Of a stretch of DNA of 64,000 bases, positions 1-10,868 are shown piece after piece. Each line of letters starts with the position of its first letter. The stretch's first letter is position 1. The translations under genes and the position numbers were made by a program. Source of the DNA: Ligustrum vulgare (taxonomy: Eukaryota; Streptophyta; Magnoliopsida; Lamiales; Oleaceae); assembly GCA_963555705.1 (NCBI GenBank), contig OY743168.1, positions 99,093,925-99,157,924 of the forward strand. The letters run 5' to 3'. The notes beneath the pieces were generated by a model that ran no database searches, was not told the origin of the DNA, and saw only the letters and a program-made list of their open reading frames with translations.

Positions 1-2423
1 GTTAACAAGTTATCATTACTGCTTGTTCTCAAAAGCAAATTAATTATCTCACTAAGAAAATGAATGACTGATTATTTACTCAAGTAATAATATTACGAGC
101 AAAATGATAAATGCTAGCATGAATATATATTAAAGTCATTAATGATTTTACGAATTAGTTGAGATAATAGAATATTATATTGCTAATGATTTAGCAGATT
201 AAAAGCTTCAAGTTATTTTCTATGAGAACAATTTGAATATAAATATTTCTCATGCAACAATATTTTACATACAAACATGTCAATACTATGAAATAAAGAT
301 TTACTTGTAAAGCTTTATGATTTCTAAAAAGTGCGATATCTATATACACTCCAACAATACGCACTTAGATATATGATTGTGATTATATTTATAATTATGA
401 ATGACATGTGTTGCGACATTTTTAGCCGACTGATATAATACAAGATTCTTGAATATTATGGGGAAATTAAACAATAACACGCATGAAGCGCGATCAAGCT
501 TAAAGCGTAATTATGCCTGAAGCATAATGACAATAGATTCCAAAAACAAATATCTCTTGAATAATTGAAATGATCTCTGTGAGGCTAAATACTCATAGTG
601 AGTAAAACGGACATAATTAAATGATAAGAGATTCAGGCCTGATGATAAAAAATACAAAGAGATCTCTCTATATTATGTTTATATTGAGATGAAATGGAAT
701 CGATAAATAAGTCGACTACACACAACCCTCTTATGAAAATGAGGTTTTTGAAATTAAAATACTTTGGCCAAATATAAAAATCCCAATGTAGGGATTATTG
801 TTATAGGACCTGAAGTCCAAAACACTTAAATGTGTAATGCCAGTAGTTATTTGTACAAATGAAAAATATTACACAGTCGTAAAAGACGACTCGTTTCGCG
901 CGAAATTTTTCAAAGAACTGGCATGACATATGGTGGATGTGACTATAATCTAGATCACTAGTTTGAGCTCTTTGATATACCAATGGGTGAGATCAAAAAG
1001 TGTGATTCTCATCTCGGTACTTTGGGAGTTTTCTTTGATGTACCAGTTGATCGCAGTACGTTGGGATTTCAAGCGAAATGATTATAGATTATATGTCGAA
1101 ATTGATATCTATTTCAATGATTGATTATACTCCTGCAAATTAGAAATTGCAGTTTATAAAGTGCAAGAACATACATGTATAAATCATTGAAAGATTCAAT
1201 TTGTCCAGAATAGTATCATTATAGAATGAAATGTGATTCTTAAAATAAAATCACATGAAGAATGATACATATGATCCCATAATATAATATGTTGAAAATG
1301 AAATTGGAGTGTACTATTATTATATTTGAATATTTAGGCATGCAATTGATTTTCAATATGCAAAATTATATTATCCACCGAAAATGAATATTCACCAGAA
1401 GTGAATTTGAAAATGAATTTTTAATTATTCATCAGAAGTGAATTTTAGATTTTGATAGTTTCACCAGAAGTGAATCAATTCTAGATTTGAGTAATGCAAT
1501 CAGTCAACTAACTAAACATTGTTTGGTATATCATGTTCAGTACATCATAAATGAGTTATGACTTCATAAATGAGTTATAAATTATTTATAAAAGCTCATC
1601 ACAAACTATATGTTTGATGAAATAATTTGAGATTGCATTAATATACTTGTGATATTCCTATGAAGGGAACAAATACGCCATGCACTCTTTTTCTCTTAGC
1701 TGAGGTTTTGTCCCACAGGGTTTTCCTAGCAAGGTTTTTAATGAGACAACAATTATGGCATATCAATGAGAATAATGTACTATTTTTCCCTTCGCTAAGA
1801 TTTTGTCCCACAGGGTTTTCCTAGCAAGGTTTTTAATGAGGCAACAGTTGAGGCATTATCATAGCTATCGACAAGCTATAATTCAGAAACACATTGTTAT
1901 ACTGGAATGATATCAACAAATGAAAAAAATCATAGACATCTTATGAAGAATTCTATACAGGGAGATTTTTATATTCCGGACGAAAGATGATATCAATGTT
2001 CGAGAAGTTCATGAATCCTCAATTGCACACTTCAGGGGGAGAAACATGTTGTACTCTTTTTCCTTCGTCCAGGTTTTGTCCTACTAGGTTTTCCTGACAA
2101 GGTTTTAACGAGGCAGCGGCTGTACTCTTTTTCCTTCGTTCAGATTTTGTCCCATTGGTTTTACTGACAAGGTTTTAACGAGGCAGCACTGAAGCACTGA
2201 AGCACTTCAGAAATTCAGAACTTCAAATTTCAGTACATGATTTTTACTACTTATCATTGATGTCATTTTGGATATTAGACTCAATGATTAATGATGGCCA
2301 ACATCAGGGGGAGCAGCTGTACTCTTTTTCCTTCGCTCAAGTTTTATCCCATCGGGTTTTCTTAGCAAGGTTTTAACGAGACAGACAATTGAGCAAGCGA
2401 GTAATAAGTCATTCAAGGGGGAG
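1..2423 (+). mobile_element. Decayed 3' internal region of a Copia-type LTR retrotransposon
   Basis: No open frame of useful length survives. The stretch is assigned to a Ty1/copia-type element because it ends in a purine-rich tract (AAGGGGGAG, 2415-2423) directly before a TG...CA LTR. It also carries the repeated block 'ggttttgtccca...ggttttcctagcaagg' that is common in the 3' untranslated part of plant Copia elements. The first ~1.6 kb is AT-rich and I could not match it to reverse transcriptase or RNase H by eye. The 5' part of the element lies outside the window, so neither a second LTR nor the target duplication can be checked. Orientation is plus, judged from the tract-LTR order. Confidence 0.6.
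1681..2388 (+). repeat. Five degenerate copies of a ~70-bp Copia 3'-UTR block
   Basis: Copies begin near 1683, 1777, 2052, 2122 and 2310. Each runs 'ctctttttccttcg', then 'ggttttgtccca', 'ggttttcct' and 'caaggttttaa', and ends in 'gaggca' or 'gagaca'. Copies 3 and 4 are directly adjacent. The block is non-coding in every frame and sits just upstream of the polypurine tract. Confidence 0.8.
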
Positions 2424-2646
2424 TGTTATAAAATATTATTATAAATTAGGTAAGAAATTAGGTAAAAATTAGGTATGAATGACAATTACCATTATACCCC
2501 TGTAAATTTTACATATTACGATTGCGCCATTGTTCACTCCTATAAATAGGAGTCTTATTTCATTCATTCATATGAATTCAATAAGAGAAGAATTCTCTCA
2601 TATCTCTCTCTATATTCTCTATTGTTTTCATAATAGTTTTACAACA
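2424..2646 (+). mobile_element. 3' LTR (223 bp) of the Copia-type element
   Basis: It begins TGTTATAAAA immediately after the polypurine tract and ends ACAACA, giving TGTT...AACA termini. A TATAAATAGG box lies at 2541-2550, about 100 bp from the 3' edge, as expected for an LTR promoter, followed by a CT-rich leader-like stretch. The right boundary is inferred from the terminal inverted dinucleotides only. Confidence 0.65.
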
Positions 2647-4154
2647 GTTTAGAGTAAATTCTACTTAATTTATTTTATTTATATTTATTTCAATAATTAT
2701 CCCAAAAGTCGAGAGAATAGATTAATTGAGGTGAATATAGACCAATTGGATAACTATTTGGACTAAAGTGTACAATGTGAAAGTTTATGAGGCAAACCGA
2801 GAATCAAATTAGAGCTAAGTTCAAGGACTTTATTAAAGAAATTAAGAGATTTAGGACTTAATTAAAGCAATTCAGAAGTTCAAGGGTTCAGTTGAATAAA
2901 TTAGAAGACAAAGGATTTACTGACAATATGGGGACGGACCAATTTATTCATTATAAAAGACGAAATTGAAAGAAAAAAGTTGAAACAAAAGATCGCCTGA
3001 TTGCCTTTTGAATCAACAGAATATTACTTGGGTCTATTCAAGCGATCATGCCCTCTAAAGGCAAGCGCACTGACACGCACTGGATGTGATCCATCGAAAA
3101 AATATGATAATTTACTGAGGAGTGCATGCGACGATGCACGAAAAGAATGGGCTGCCAGTTTTACGAAAGATGTGTAATTGAGGTTTCTAGAAGATTCCAA
3201 AAGATTGCGAGATATGGTGGAATTAGCTAGATTTGGAAGACTCCATAGAAGAGACTCGAAGGAACTTTCTAGAAGATTGAAGAGAATTCTCAAATAAAAT
3301 GAAATTCTAGAATGTTTTACAAGTGTGTAGATGCATGAATTATCTACATATTTCATGATAAATCTCGTATTGATATTTTTTATGGATGTTTTGTGTAGAA
3401 TTGTGTAGAAGGTATATTATAGTTATTGGATCAAATTGATCCCTACCATCAATTCAATGGAAGTGGTAGTATAAATTGGGGTAGTGGTCCTTATTTGTAA
3501 TCATCCAATGACTTGAAGTGTCTAGCCTATAGAGAGAGCTCGAGAGGTCGTATAAATCACTTGTTGAAGTGAGTGCCAAGTGTTGGTCGAGCGTTGTAAT
3601 ATTAGAGATTTCTTTTTAATACAAAGAGTGTATATGCTGACTTAACTAATATTCGATGGGAGGATTGAGGAGCTAAACGTCGCACAAAGCTTGAAATCTT
3701 CAAGTTCGGACAAATCGCTTGCTTGTGGCAAAATCTTTTTTCCTTAATTTCCAGATTTGATAGTTTTTTCCCAATTTCAACAAAGATTCTCTCCGCAACT
3801 ATATATGGAACGTGTTGCACAAGTTTAAGGGGCTTTTTGATCCCATTCTACCACCATATTATATTTAGTTCTCGAGAGAAACAATATTGAAGTCAATGTT
3901 CAAGATTCAAGATTTCTACTTCGAGCGGATCTTGTCCTAAAATCTTCTTGTTATTTAACTTTAATCATGTTTTTAGGTTAAATTAAATTATGTTAGGATT
4001 ATGATGAAACTTATAATTTTCTGGATTCTACGTTTTATATTTTGTTTAATTTAATACAATTTATGAGTTTGAGCAATTAATTCTATATTTCACGTTTTCA
4101 CAATTATTTGACCAATTATTGTATGAGTGTCATGACATGTTCTTAATTCAAAGA
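2647..4154. other. Gene-free stretch, possible LTR-like relic
   Basis: No gene is seen. The part at 3430-3640 reads like the transcribed end of another LTR (CT/GA-rich leader, 'gttgtaatattagagatttc', then 'aatacaaagagtg'), but no paired copy exists in the window. The short minus-strand open frames here have no recognisable motif. Confidence 0.3.
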
Positions 4155-4157
4155 TTA

Positions 4158-4858
4158 GGCCCCGTTCTTACTACTGTTTTCAACCCATTTTGAGTTTTTC
4201 GATTTTTTGAAATATCGAAAACGTGTTCACTTTGCTCATTTTCAGAAACGCGTTTTTCAAAACACAAAAAAAAATAAATAAAGGAAACTCAAAACGAGTT
4301 TATTACGTTTTGGATATTTTGTGTTAAAAAGTCCATAACGACCAAAACTCGCATTTTGGATTTTTTTTTTTAGACACTTCCTTCACTTGAAATTCTTATA
4401 TTATTTTGCCATTATATATAGATCCATGTTAAGATTTTTTTTTTTCGTAATTTTTTTTTAATTATTATTTTTAAATGTGAGACACTACCTTCACTTTAAG
4501 TTCTTATGTTATTTTGTTGTTATATATAAATCTATGTTAAGATTTTTTTTTTTTTAATTTTTTGTAAAAGTGAGACACTTCCTTCACTTGAAATTCTTAT
4601 GTTATTTTGTCATTATATTTAGATCCATGTTAAGATTTTTTTTTTTTTTTTTTAAAGTGAGACACTTCATTCACTTGAAATTCTTATGTTATTTTGTCAT
4701 TATAAATAGATCCATTTTAAGATTATCATTATTATTTTTTTGTAAATTTTTTTTTATTATTATTTTTTTTGTAAAAGTGAGACACTTCATTAACTTGAAG
4801 TTCTTATATTATTTTGCCATTATATAGATCCATGTTAAGATTTTTTTTTTTTTTTGTA

Positions 4859-4889
<31 letters not shown>

Positions 4890-5226
4890 GGGTAAATATG
4901 AGACAATTCCTTCACTTGAAATTCTCATGTTATTTTTTCATTATATATAGATCCTTGTTAAGATTTTGTTGGTATGAAGTTAATTTTTTGTTTAACTGAA
5001 ACAATATTAATTCAACAAATAAACCATTTTTTATATATAAAATATCACAAAATAAATATATCAAAAAATTACAAAGTAAACGTATTTTTCAGTTTTCTAT
5101 TTTTAAAAACAGTTTTTCAAAATCACAAAGAGAACATATTTTCAGTAATCCCAAAAAAAACAACCAAAATCCAAAACAAAATTCAAAACTCAAAATCCAA
5201 AATCGAAATACAAGGAGAACGGCCCC
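4158..5226. mobile_element. Non-autonomous PIF/Harbinger-like element with TTA target repeats
   Basis: The ends are GGCCCCGTTCTT (from 4158) and, on the opposite strand, GGGGCCGTTCTC (ending 5226). TTA is directly repeated on both sides (4155-4157 and 5227-5229). Beyond the first dozen bases the ends stay complementary for roughly 100 bp (about 4195-4270 against 5075-5150), giving long imperfect inverted repeats. The interior is a tandem array with no transposase. The three-base TTA duplication points to PIF/Harbinger (Tourist-like), although long inverted repeats and 1069 bp are large for a classical MITE. Confidence 0.7.
4370..4975 (+). repeat. Six-unit tandem array inside the Harbinger-like element
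   Basis: Units of about 85-120 bp start near 4372, 4479, 4571, 4658, 4778 and 4899. Each has a conserved core ('gagacacttccttcacttgaa', then 'ttatgttattttg', then 'agatccatgttaagatt') followed by a length-variable T or TTA run. The poly-Phe/Tyr open frames here are by-products of the T runs. Confidence 0.85.
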
Positions 5227-5229
5227 TTA

Positions 5230-5652
5230 GGAATTCGTTAGATTTGTTTTAATGCCATAAAGTTCGACAGAGATAGAAATATGACTCTATGCTTTATGTA
5301 ATCTTTAATTGTTAATGAATCTTTAATACTTTTCTGTCTATTCGAATTCGTCATAAATATATAGACAGATGTAACGATCCACTAATTTTCCCAATTTTTA
5401 AGAAATTAATTATTCTAAAAACTCTAATTCTTGTATCGAGAAACCCAAGTTATGGTTTACACGTGTTTGAGTTGGGATTTGGTGGTATGTATTAAGCCAG
5501 GTGACGCCACTTTTCAACTACATATTTTTTTTTCATTTTTTATATTCTTTCTTTATATTTCTGTTATCTTATTTTTCATCATTTTCTTCAATCTTGTTAT
5601 GTAAATAGATCCAATTAAAATTTTATAGAAAAATAATATTTAAATTATATCA
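5230..5652. other. AT-rich spacer, nothing recognised
   Basis: No gene, repeat boundary or regulatory signal could be supported between the Harbinger-like element and the next MITE. Confidence 0.5.
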
Positions 5653-5661
5653 AAATAAATA

Positions 5662-6134
5662 GGGTAATTATACCGACACCGCATTTTTTGTTAATTATAC
5701 CACATTTTAATTGCAATAAATGTATCTAAGTTTTCCTTATTTTTACATTTACCTTGATATTTTTTTTTTAAAATTTTTGTATCATCAACTCTTTATTATT
5801 TTCCACATCTTGTTTTTAGAGACGTTTTTCGTCAAAAAAATTTGTTACAAGGGTGAAAAATACTTATTTATCTCTCATACTTTTAAATAATAATAAAAAA
5901 TAACTAATACAAAAGTTAAACAAAATATTTGCACTTTTTTACAATGCAAATTAGTAGAATAATTGAATATAAACCTTGATTAGAAACAAAATATGTTAAT
6001 TAATTGAATGTTATGAATAATAATGCAATGAAAAAAAAACTGAGGACATAATAGCAAAGTAAACAAATGTTGAAGATCTTTCTTGCAATAAAAATGTGGT
6101 GTAGATATAAAAAAATGTTGGTGAATATACACCC
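5662..6134. mobile_element. Mutator-type MITE (GGGTAATTATA family), copy 1
   Basis: The left end is GGGTAATTATACCGACACC and the right end, reverse-complemented, is GGGTGTATATTCACCAACA. Complementarity continues imperfectly for about 45 bp through an 'ACACCACATTTT' motif. Nine-base flanks AAATAAATA (5653-5661) and AAACAAATA (6135-6143) agree at 8 of 9 positions, fitting a Mutator-type 9-bp duplication. The interior is AT-rich and non-coding. A second member of the family is at 35638-36727. Confidence 0.65.
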
Positions 6135-6143
6135 AAACAAATA

Positions 6144-6817
6144 ATAATTAAGCAAAGAAACTTTAGAATTTTTTATAGAAAGATATGTAAATTCAAAAAT
6201 TCTAATTAAAAGTCAGTCGAAATCTTAAAAAGTTTGCATGTTCAAAAAAATTTATGAACATAGTACAATTTCTTTAAATCGATATCGAATGTGATTTTAT
6301 CTCTCATTTTTTTAATCACAAATGTTTCTCTATCCTAAAACTATTTATCTCTCAAACTGCATTGTTTTGATTTACTTGACAATTAATATTCATGTTATAA
6401 GAAAATTTATATATTAATATTCAAAATTTTCAATTAAAAAAATAAAAGCCTGTAAAAGTTTATGAAAGTCTTTTAAATAAAAGTCTACGAAAGTCTATGT
6501 AAGTCATTTAAATAAAAGTCAGTAAAAATCTTTGAAGGTCTAAACAAATTCATAAAAGTTAATAAAATTCATTAAAAAAATCATTTAAAAAGTCTTTAAA
6601 TGTATTTCAAAATCCACATTGAATTTTGAAATTAATTATTTTTGTCAATTATTGGTGATATATATAATGTTTTATTTACTTATTTATTTCTAACAAAATT
6701 AATCTTTTTTTTTTTTTTACTTTTGAGGGTGGAGGTGGATTTGTACGGTATAAAGGTGATTATTATTTGCATCACAAACACTCCACTACCAGTCTACCAC
6801 TCTCACTCCACGGTTAA
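6144..6817. other. AT-rich spacer with short imperfect 'aaagtct' repeats
   Basis: No gene is seen. Between about 6445 and 6560 a degenerate 20-30-bp unit built on 'ataaaagtct..gaaagtct' recurs about four times. The open frame at 6642-6950 is low-complexity and crosses a transposon boundary. Confidence 0.4.
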
Positions 6818-7773
6818 GAGCATTTTTAATTGTGGCTGTCAACTAGGTGAGAAAGAAATATACAAAAAATTCGTGGGTCTCACTCTAATATCTCTTTTTT
6901 CTTCCACTTTCTCTCTATTTTTCTCCACAAAAGTCCTTCACAAGATCTAAAATTGGACCTTGTACTTGACCCATTTCACTATTTTTTATTAATTTATTTG
7001 AATTTGTGTCAATCTCTATCTTCTTTTTTCATTTTTTCCTCTCTTTTTCTACTTTTAACATCCACCTCATCTACACAAATTAATTTTAAAATAATATATC
7101 TCTCTCTTTCTCTTTCATCTAATGGACCTTGACCTTACACACACCCATTAAAGATACTATAAAACTATTTGAAAGTCAATGTTCATTGGATGAGAGAGAA
7201 AAAGATAGAGATATTATTTTAAGATTAAATTGTGGAGAGGGGGTGGATGTTGAAAGTAAAAAAAAAAAAAGTGAGGAAAAAATGAAAAAAGAAGAGAGAT
7301 TGACACAAATTCAAATATATTACTCCCTCAGTCCCAATTATATAAGCCACTTTTCCTTTTTTGTTTGTCCCAATTATATAGACTTGTTTCTTTATTGAGA
7401 AATATTTATATTGTTTGTTTACTAATGTACCCCTATTTATTACTTTTAGTATAATAATTTTGATATTAAATAAGGGTAAATTAAAAATTTTCTTTACAAA
7501 AATTAATTTTTCAATGATATTAAATATGTTTTCATAATCAGTGTGAAAAGTCAAACAAGCATATATAATTGGAACGGATAGAGTAATAAAAAAATACAGG
7601 AAGAGATCAAGTACAAGATCCAATTTTAGACCTTGTAAAGGAATAAAGTGGAGAAAATAGGGAGAAAGTGAAGGAGGGAGAAGAAAAAATAGATATTAAA
7701 GTGGGACCCACGAATTTTTTGTGTCTCTCACACGTACTTAACACCATGATCGACCCAATCATTAAAAATGCTC
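6818..7773. mobile_element. Large palindromic Tourist-like element with TAA target repeats
   Basis: The ends are GAGCATTTTTAAT (6818 on) and its complement ATTAAAAATGCTC (to 7773). TAA flanks both sides (6815-6817 and 7774-7776). The two arms are complementary over most of their length: for example 'gtgggtctcactc' near 6873 pairs with 'gtgggaccca' near 7702, and 'tggaccttgtacttgac' near 6954 pairs with 'caagtacaagatcca' near 7610. The right arm is split by a Stowaway-like insertion at 7323-7583. Such a near-perfect hairpin could yield foldback RNA; that is inference. Confidence 0.75.
7323..7583. mobile_element. Stowaway-like MITE nested in the palindromic element
   Basis: The ends CTCCCTCAGTCCCAATTATAT and, reversed, CTCTATCCGTTCCAATTATAT match the CTCCCTCCGTCCC terminus typical of Stowaway (Tc1/mariner) MITEs. 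The dinucleotide TA is repeated on both sides (7321-7322 and 7584-7585). At 261 bp, AT-rich and without coding capacity, it fits the family. Removing it restores continuity of the surrounding inverted-repeat arm, so it is the younger insertion. Confidence 0.85.
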
Positions 7774-7969
7774 TAATGTCACGATGGCAATGTCACAGTA
7801 GAACGAGAAATGCTACATGTAGATGGACTTTAGAAAAAAGGTTGACATAATATATGTATGATACAATCTTATCATTTCATATGTTAAATCAACTCTTAAA
7901 TCAACACATACAAGGATGTCACCTCTTTGTTTGTCAACAACTTGTCAACGTTCCAATACAAATAACATT

Positions 7970-8202
7970 GTCCCCAGGACACATCTCTCAGTGATAAAAG
8001 GGAGGGCTGATAAGGTTCAGAGCAGCAGTGTACATGGTTCGAATCTTGAAATATTGGATTTGTGTCTTGTTGCAAGCGGGAGTTACCCAAACTTTGGGCT
8101 TAACATTAAGTCCTCCAACCTGCAATTAACTTCTTTAATCAATGATTCAGAGCAGAGTCGATTGGGACCTCAAGGTGTGGATTGTTTTTTTTTTTTTTTT
8201 CT
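7970..8202 (+). mobile_element. SINE with 17-bp target-site duplication
   Basis: The body is about 230 bp and ends in a run of 16 T before the right flank. A pol III B-box-like GGTTCGAATC lies at 8036-8045 and an A-box-like 'gtgataaaagg' about 45 bp upstream. The flanks are 'ccaatacaaataacatt' (7953-7969) and 'ccaatacaaatggcatt' (8203-8219), 17 bp with two differences. Tail, boxes, size and duplication all fit a tRNA-derived plant SINE with a poly-T 3' end. The open frames across it are spurious. Confidence 0.75.
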
Positions 8203-8332
8203 CCAATACAAATGGCATTAATCGTCACAATAAAGTATAAACACGTGAATGTGATAAGGATTAAAAATTGAATACACACACAATCTACAGATAGAAAGAT
8301 AAAGGTCTTGTTTTTTTTTTCTTCTCTCTATC

Positions 8333-8665
8333 TACTCATAATTACATCAGATTTTGACGCACGACGATTTGATTTTTGGTTGCATATCTTATAATTCCAC
8401 TGTATTTGCATATAAAAGTTAAGTAATTTCAAAAGATTGCTTTGTTCAAGATAAATGATAGTGGAATTTAGATGACTGGTATCGAATTTTTGTTTCTACT
8501 CATAATTATAATTACATCAGATTTTGACGCACGACGATTTGATTTTGGTTGCACGTCTTATAATTCCAAAAAGTTCAGTAATTTCAAAAAGTTAGATAGA
8601 TTGCTTTGTTCAAGTTAAATGATAGTGTAATTTAGATGACCGGTATCGAATTTTTTATTCTACTT
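8333..8665 (+). repeat. Tandem duplication of ~165 bp just upstream of the G6PDH start
   Basis: Unit 1 (about 8333-8500) and unit 2 (about 8501-8665) share the blocks 'attacatcagattttgacg', 'cacgacgatttgat', 'gattgctttgttcaag', 'aatttagatgac' and 'ggtatcgaatttt' in the same order, with small indels. The second unit ends about 75 bp before the ATG, so the duplication lies in the proximal promoter or 5' UTR. Any effect on expression is inference. Confidence 0.85.
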
Positions 8666-8738
8666 TATGCAGATCTGGAGCTATAATAGGTGAATTTGAG
8701 CTCTTGTGATAGTTTCTTGGTATTTGGGATTTTGGAGA

Positions 8739-10823
8739 ATGGCATCTGCTGAGTGGCACTGTGAGAAAAGATTCAAGAATGAAGCTTTTAGGAAAGAGGA
8801 TGAGAATGTACCTGAAATTGGGCCTCTCTCCATTATTGTTCTTGGTGCTTCCGGTGATCTTGCCAAGAAAAAGACTTTCCCGGCTCTCTTTAACCTTTAT
8901 GGGAAGGTTGCTTTGAATTTTGATGAATGTTATATACTTTACAGGCAACTTGTTCTTCTTCTTCTTATTATATGTTTTTAACATGATTTTTTTGGTCATA
9001 AAATAAAATTAAAATGATTACCCGATGCTCATTACACATATTGAAAAGAAAATTAGGGAAGAGTCGGAAAGACGGTATTTCATGAAATCTTGGAACTTAA
9101 TTGATCTCTTAAATTCTAATTTCTGACTTGGCTGGGGTTTCATTAGGGATTTTTGCAATCAGACGAAGTTCACATTTTTGGCTATGCAAGGACCAAGATT
9201 TCTGATGATGAATTGAGGCACCGCATTCGAGGGTGAGATTCCTGTATATTCAGTCTATAGCATGGTGAAAATTAGTCTGTCATGCACGTACATGTCTATG
9301 TACTACTTGTATGGAAGGATTCATGCTCGTTTTCCTAGATTAATTTATCGGCAAAACTGAAATCTTATATTTTCTGCATTTTCCTTCATTTTTTTTTTTT
9401 ATGTCTTTCAAGGTTTGTATGATTATAATTGATTCTCTTTGTGGCTAATGCATGTACTGAGTTCATTGGATTCATTGACATTTTTTTTATTTTTATGATT
9501 CTAGGTATCTTCCCCAGAGTAAAGAAGATGCAGAACACGTATCAAAGTTCCTGCAATTGGTTTGTACATTGCTCGTGATTTTCCTTATTTTTAACCTTTG
9601 AAGGATGATGAGGCTGATTTTGTTATTGCTAATGCAGATCAAATACGTATCTGGCTCTTATGATGCCGCAGAAGGCTTTCAGGCATTGGACAAGGCAATA
9701 GCTGAGCATGAAATATCAAAGAACATCACAGAAGGATTATCCAGAAGGCTCTTTTACCTTGCACTTCCCCCATCAGTATATCCACAAGTCTGCAAAATGA
9801 TAAAGAGTTACTGCACGAATAAATGTATGCGTTCTTTTTCGATAATTATTTTTAGCATTGCTGAGAACTAATGCTTGCTATAGTCTTTATTATTGATCTT
9901 TCAACATGTGAATGTCTCCAGTTATCATCAGGCCTTGTTACGGATTATGGCAGACAGTAATTATACTTCCATATCTTATTCAGGTTGCTATTAGTGTGTG
10001 GTGCTTATGCTTTGTATTATTAGGAGCGGAAAAGAGGGTACAACTGAGAGAAGAAATGAACATTTGTCTTGACAGAAAATTATCCAGAAATATTCCTGAA
10101 ACATCGACAGTCCAAACTCTTGAGATTGAACTAACTGAAGGGGGAAAAAGTTTTATATGCTTTTAAAAACTGGATGAAAGTCATAGACGACGATGGGAAA
10201 CGTAAACAGTAAAGCTTTTTAACCACATTATCCCCAAGATTGAATTTTTTGGCTTAGCGTGTCTGACTGGTGCAAGACAATTATTTCGACAAAAGAATAG
10301 AGTTCCACATTAACACGAATTCAGTAGGAACACACTTAAGGGATTAGTTATCAAATTCTGCTGCATTTTTTTTTTATCCAATACCTTTCCATCTCTTTAA
10401 TCACTTGTTTAATTAGCCATTCACGCACATCCAGTTTCAAATGTTTATGAATCCTTCGTATAATAATTTTTCAGCTGATCTTGGGGGATGGACACGGATT
10501 GTTGTTGAGAAGCCCTTTGGAAAGGATTTGGCTTCAGCTGAAGAACTGAGCTCCCAGATTGGAAAATTATTTGATGAACCACAGATATATCGTATTGATC
10601 ATTATTTGGGAAAGGAGCTAGTGCAGAACCTGGTAGTGTACCTTACCGGATTATCTCATTGTTTTACTCCATTCTTTGGAACTTATTTGTCATAATGTCT
10701 TGTCAAACGTTGCAGTTGGTACTTCGTTTTGCAAATCGTCTCTTCTTGCCTCTCTGGAATCGTGACAACATTGATAATGTACAGGTTGGTATTTTTACAT
10801 TTCCTTCTAATCCCTCGTAGAAC

Positions 10824-10868
<45 letters not shown>

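Noticed and set aside
801..983. Minus-strand 60-aa frame near the left edge
   Set aside because: No motif; lies in decayed retroelement sequence on the strand opposite to the element.
4570..5252. Plus-strand open frames rich in Phe, Tyr and Ile
   Set aside because: They are translations of the T-rich tandem units inside the Harbinger-like element; no codon bias, and frames shift between units.
8935..8960. Alternative G6PDH exon using 'aggcaa' to encode the usual Arg-Gln
   Set aside because: The GGGAAG/gt junction at 8906 is in phase and simple substitutions explain Gly-Lys; a microexon would need unsupported splice sites.
9912..10166. Open frame within G6PDH intron 4
   Set aside because: It does not match G6PDH, and exons 4 and 5 join in phase across it.
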